A stretch of 49,961 bases of DNA, from the NCBI GenBank assembly GCA_945878555.1, contig CAMDWI010000019.1, positions 35,001 through 84,961 on the forward strand, written 5' to 3'. Source of the stretch: Klebsiella pneumoniae (GTDB lineage Bacteria > Pseudomonadota > Gammaproteobacteria > Eutrophobiales > Eutrophobiaceae). This document shows positions 47,135 to 49,961 of the stretch, one piece after another (positions within the stretch are counted from its first letter, which is position 1; each line of letters begins with the position of its first letter). The notes beneath the pieces were generated by a model that worked only from the letters and a program-made list of their open reading frames with translations, did no database searches and was not told the origin of the DNA. The translations under genes and the position numbers were made by a program.

Positions 47135-49045
47135 CTAGCCCGGGACCCGGCCGGGGAATCCATCCGGTTTAAATGCCGGACAGGCCTTCGGCGGACCCTT
47201 GAACACAAAACGGTTTTCCAGTGGTCTGGATGGCCAGGTTACCGCGCCTGCTGGTTCCAGACCGATCTCGCTGGCCAGCGTCGGCATCAGGTGTACGACC
47301 TTGCCGCCCAGCAGCGTCATCAGCACCTTCGTCTTCGGAATATCATTGGTCGGGATACTGAACAGGTCCTGATCGAGCACAACAAAGTCGGCCAGTTTGC
47401 CAGGTTCCAGTGAGCCCAGCCGGTTTTCCCGCAACAGATAATACGCGCCCCAGATCGTGAGCGCTTTTAACTGGGTGACCAGATCGGTGCCTTCTTCCTC
47501 GCCAAAGGCACGACCACAGGCCTCGTTAAACCGGGTCATACCTACCCATACATTGTAAAACATAAACTGTGGCAAGGGGCGATCGATCTCCTGGGAGTTC
47601 ATCACCCCGGCCTTGGTCAGGCTGTTACGCGGGACGATCCAGCCGGCGTATTCCTCGCCGTAGTTTTTGACGCGATACGAGGCGTCATAACTGCGGTTGT
47701 TTTCCCAGAGCATGGTGTTCAGCATGCTGACGATCATGCCGAGGCGTTTGATACGCGGGATCTGGTCCGGGCGCGGTGCCCCGGAGGAATGGTCAAAGCT
47801 GTGACGGCGCGCGCGGATGTCCTCAATACTCATGCCTGCGGCCTTGCTTTGTTCCTCAATGATATCGAGCAAATTGTCGATGTCCTTGTCACCGCCCGAG
47901 TGCATCGCGGCGATACGCCCGCCGCTGCGGACGATATATTCCTTCTCCAGCCGTCCCTTGTGACCTGCCTCCAGCGTACATTCCTCGTGTTTCTTGATGT
48001 TATCCGGTGCCGGGATGGTGGTGCAGTCGCCAGCTGACCATTCGCCCTGTGCGCCGATGTTCCACAGATAGTCCGAGCCACTGCCGAGCAAGGCGGAGGA
48101 CAGGTGCACGCTGGTGAAATCCATGTTCGGCCCGGTATAACTCCAGCCGTAACGGATATTCAGCCGGCCTTCACGATCCAGCAGGGAGAGTGCCTGCAGG
48201 TTACTTAGTGTATAGGGCGCGGAGCCAAACCCGGTGATACCGTGGGCAGTCCAGAGCTGCATCTCCGCCTCCAGGATATCTGCATTTATATCGACCTTGT
48301 TATGCAGGATGACTTCCGGCTCCAGCATGCGACCTGTGGGTCCACGGTTGCCGCGCGCCGTATATTCCGGGAACAGCTTCTTTACTTCTTGCTGGGCACG
48401 GGTATTTAACAGACCGTCTATCGTGCTGTTTTTCACCCGCACCGGATTGTTAGGTGCCAGTTCGTCCAGCCGTTCAACCTTGATATGGCGCCAGAATTCG
48501 GTGATCAGGCGTGACATGTGTTCGTAGTTTGCGCCCCAGTCAGAGCCGATGATGATCCACTGGCCCGGTTTGGCGACGGAGACGGCTTCTTTTAATACAG
48601 CATCAAAACTGGCGATTTGCTCTTCGGGGTTGCCTTTCAGCAGACGCACTACCATGTGTTCGTTACCATCGGGCATGACATGCTGTAACGAGGTAAATCC
48701 GGACTCCCAGGCACGATCGGTCGGATGACCGTGTGTCAGGATAAAGCCTGGCATGACCATGCGGCCTTTCAAATCGATTTGTTTTGTTTGTGGCCCTGCC
48801 AACGCCCGTATCTGTTCATTACTGCCCAGCGCCAGGATCTCGCTATCCCGTACCGCTATTGCCTGTGCAATTGTCCCGGGTGAGGAGGTAAATCCAGCAT
48901 CATCCATGCTGACTACCTTGCTATTGAAGAAGATCATGTCGGGCGCGCCCGGGTTCGCATTGGCCGCAGGAACCTGGGCCTGTAGCAAGGTTGGGCAGGC
49001 AAGAACGGCCAGTAAGATAAGTGTAAGCTTGATATACATGCGCAT
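47135..49045 (-). CDS. Exported amidohydrolase, intact YtcJ-like family
   Basis: 636 aa. Signal peptide (LTLILLAVLACPTLLQAQ), N-terminal sandwich (MIFFNSKVVSMDD), metal-site H-x-H in LTHGHPTD (H105, H107), barrel motifs AAMHSGGDKD and RHSFDHSSG, and C-terminal GKLADFVVLDQD. It should hydrolyse an amide, imide or related bond in the periplasm. It is the single-chain counterpart of the split pair at 28056-30188. It has a longer C-terminal tail (to GRVPG). A G-rich ribosome binding site precedes the ATG. Confidence 0.9.
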   Translation of the reverse strand: MRMYIKLTLILLAVLACPTLLQAQVPAANANPGAPDMIFFNSKVVSMDDAGFTSSPGTIAQAIAVRDSEILALGSNEQIRALAGPQTKQIDLKGRMVMPGFILTHGHPTDRAWESGFTSLQHVMPDGNEHMVVRLLKGNPEEQIASFDAVLKEAVSVAKPGQWIIIGSDWGANYEHMSRLITEFWRHIKVERLDELAPNNPVRVKNSTIDGLLNTRAQQEVKKLFPEYTARGNRGPTGRMLEPEVILHNKVDINADILEAEMQLWTAHGITGFGSAPYTLSNLQALSLLDREGRLNIRYGWSYTGPNMDFTSVHLSSALLGSGSDYLWNIGAQGEWSAGDCTTIPAPDNIKKHEECTLEAGHKGRLEKEYIVRSGGRIAAMHSGGDKDIDNLLDIIEEQSKAAGMSIEDIRARRHSFDHSSGAPRPDQIPRIKRLGMIVSMLNTMLWENNRSYDASYRVKNYGEEYAGWIVPRNSLTKAGVMNSQEIDRPLPQFMFYNVWVGMTRFNEACGRAFGEEEGTDLVTQLKALTIWGAYYLLRENRLGSLEPGKLADFVVLDQDLFSIPTNDIPKTKVLMTLLGGKVVHLMPTLASEIGLEPAGAVTWPSRPLENRFVFKGPPKACPAFKPDGFPGRVPG

Positions 49046-49224
49046 GGCAAGACCCCCCGTCAGGATGCTGGAATAGTGTGCGTATACTAGCAGAAAACAG
49101 GAAATCGGGCAGGTAAGCGGAACCGTTTTATCCGGAGATTTTATCCGATTGATATCAGTACTTTGCGAAACGCATAAAAACGTCTAGCATCGTTAACAAC
49201 CAGATTATCTCAAGGGGAGGGAAC

Positions 49225-49845
49225 ATGATGAAATCACTGATATCCACGCTGATGCTCACACTGGGTGTCAATTCGGCCGTGCAGTCCCAGGCACGCCTGC
49301 CGACGATACCACCGGATCAGTATAGCGAGGAGCAGAAGCAGGCGGCAGACGAGTTTATGGCCGCGCGCAAGGCACCGGTCTTCGGGCCGTTTGAACCATT
49401 GATGCACAGCCCGCAATTGATGAACCAGGCACGGGCGATGGGCGATTATCTGCGCTACAAGTCGGCTGTTGGCACGACCTTGAGTGAGCTGATTATCCTG
49501 ATTACTGCGCGTGAATGGACGCAGGACTATGAGTGGTATGTGCATTATCCGATTGCCCTCAAGGCCGGTATCAAACAGGAGATCGCCGATGCGATAGCCG
49601 ATGGTCGTCGTCCACCGGGTATGAGCGAGGACGAGGAAATCGTGTACGACTTTTCGATCGAACTGCATCGCTATAAACGTGTCAGCGATACGACCTACGC
49701 GCGCGCCCAGCAGAAGTTTGGCAACAAGGGGGTGGTCGACCTGACCGGTATCAACGCCTATTACACGCTGCTGGCGATGCAGATGAATATGGCCGAATAT
49801 CCCTTGCCCAGCGATGCGAAGAAGCTGCCGCGGTTTCCCGAGTAG
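49225..49845 (+). CDS. Exported carboxymuconolactone decarboxylase (CMD)-like protein
   Basis: 206 aa. A signal peptide covers about residues 1-22. The core is CMD-like: LSELIILITAREWTQDYEWYVH, then ALKAGI and IADAIADGRRP. The redox CxxC of AhpD-type members is missing and the site reads DYEWYVH, keeping Glu and His as in decarboxylase-type members. Ribosome binding site AGGGGAGG. Export is unusual for this family. It is divergent from the amidohydrolase. Confidence 0.85.
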   Translation: MMKSLISTLMLTLGVNSAVQSQARLPTIPPDQYSEEQKQAADEFMAARKAPVFGPFEPLMHSPQLMNQARAMGDYLRYKSAVGTTLSELIILITAREWTQDYEWYVHYPIALKAGIKQEIADAIADGRRPPGMSEDEEIVYDFSIELHRYKRVSDTTYARAQQKFGNKGVVDLTGINAYYTLLAMQMNMAEYPLPSDAKKLPRFPE

Positions 49846-49852
49846 CCCCACC

Positions 49853-49891
49853 CACGAACAAAAACGGCCCTGAAGAGGTATCTTCAGGGCC
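49853..49891 (-). terminator. Terminator of the minus-strand TonB receptor
   Basis: Perfect 11-bp stem GGCCCTGAAGA / TCTTCAGGGCC (49866-49891) with a 4-nt loop. On the minus strand GTTTTTG follows. It may also serve the convergent CMD gene, though no T-tract lies on that side. Confidence 0.85.
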
Positions 49892-49910
49892 ACCAGTTTG
49901 CTCACTGATA

Positions 49911-49961
49911 CTAGTAGTTAAACTTCACACCACCAAACACGGTATAACCGAACTTTTCATA
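49911..49961 (-). CDS. TonB-dependent receptor, C-terminal end (partial)
   Basis: Only the last 16 codons are in the window, reading YEKFGYTVFGGVKFNY then TAG. A final beta-strand with alternating residues and a terminal aromatic is typical of outer-membrane barrels and close to ends such as GVKFNY of TonB receptors. The terminator just downstream supports the reading frame. Confidence 0.7.
   Translation of the reverse strand, partial: YEKFGYTVFGGVKFNY

Overview
The window is bacterial and most likely comes from a gammaproteobacterium. The 23S and 5S rRNA genes read like gammaproteobacterial ones, the tRNA has an encoded CCA end, and the cell envelope is Gram-negative: three TonB-dependent receptors, lipoboxes, many signal peptides and an MCO of the CopA type. 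Base composition is near 50% GC. I see no phage genes, insertion sequences or CRISPR. All family assignments were made by reading motifs by eye; no search was run.

Layout. 1-3126: end of an rRNA operon (23S missing about 100 nt at its 5' end, 5S, terminator). 3268-5405 (+): a CDP-alcohol phosphatidyltransferase and an LPG-synthase-type membrane protein. These converge with no gap on a minus-strand operon (10241 to 5406) made of GTP cyclohydrolase II, a stand-alone RibD-type reductase, a medium-chain dehydrogenase, a PTPS/QueD-like protein, a GT4 glycosyltransferase and a methyltransferase. I regard this as the best candidate for an undescribed pathway: a modified pterin or diaminopyrimidine that may be glycosylated and perhaps attached to a lipid. 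10362-12206: multicopper oxidase. 12289-18086 (-): a catabolic run with gentisate-type bicupin dioxygenase, FAH hydrolase, alpha/beta hydrolase, fused CoA-transferase and AtoE-type transporter. 18300-24970 (+): class II aldolase, Pht5-like protein, exported methyltransferase, TauD/TfdA dioxygenase and a complete tripartite tricarboxylate transporter (TctC, TctA, TctB). Together these look like uptake and breakdown of an aromatic or other organic acid.

25261-30188 (+): a TonB receptor, then a YtcJ-like amidohydrolase split into two in-frame proteins, each with its own signal peptide and ribosome binding site. An intact paralogue of the same enzyme lies at 47135-49045. 31038-39606 (-): two exported paralogues resembling the M29 aminopeptidase / NicX superfamily, which flank a MacB/FtsX-type ABC transporter, plus an exported methyltransferase. 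A second TonB receptor (39915-42059) follows divergently. Here TonB receptors, exported hydrolases and an ABC exporter or extractor together suggest uptake and periplasmic processing of an amide- or peptide-like compound.

42108-42184 is tRNA-Arg(TCG). 42198-49045 (-) holds a DsrE protein, a small lipoprotein, YjdM, a methyltransferase coupled to the glutathione-dependent formaldehyde genes (fghA, frmA), a CpxP/Spy-like protein, a small membrane protein, a cytochrome c' and the intact amidohydrolase. 49225-49845 (+) is an exported CMD-like protein, and the window ends in the C-terminus of a third TonB receptor on the minus strand.
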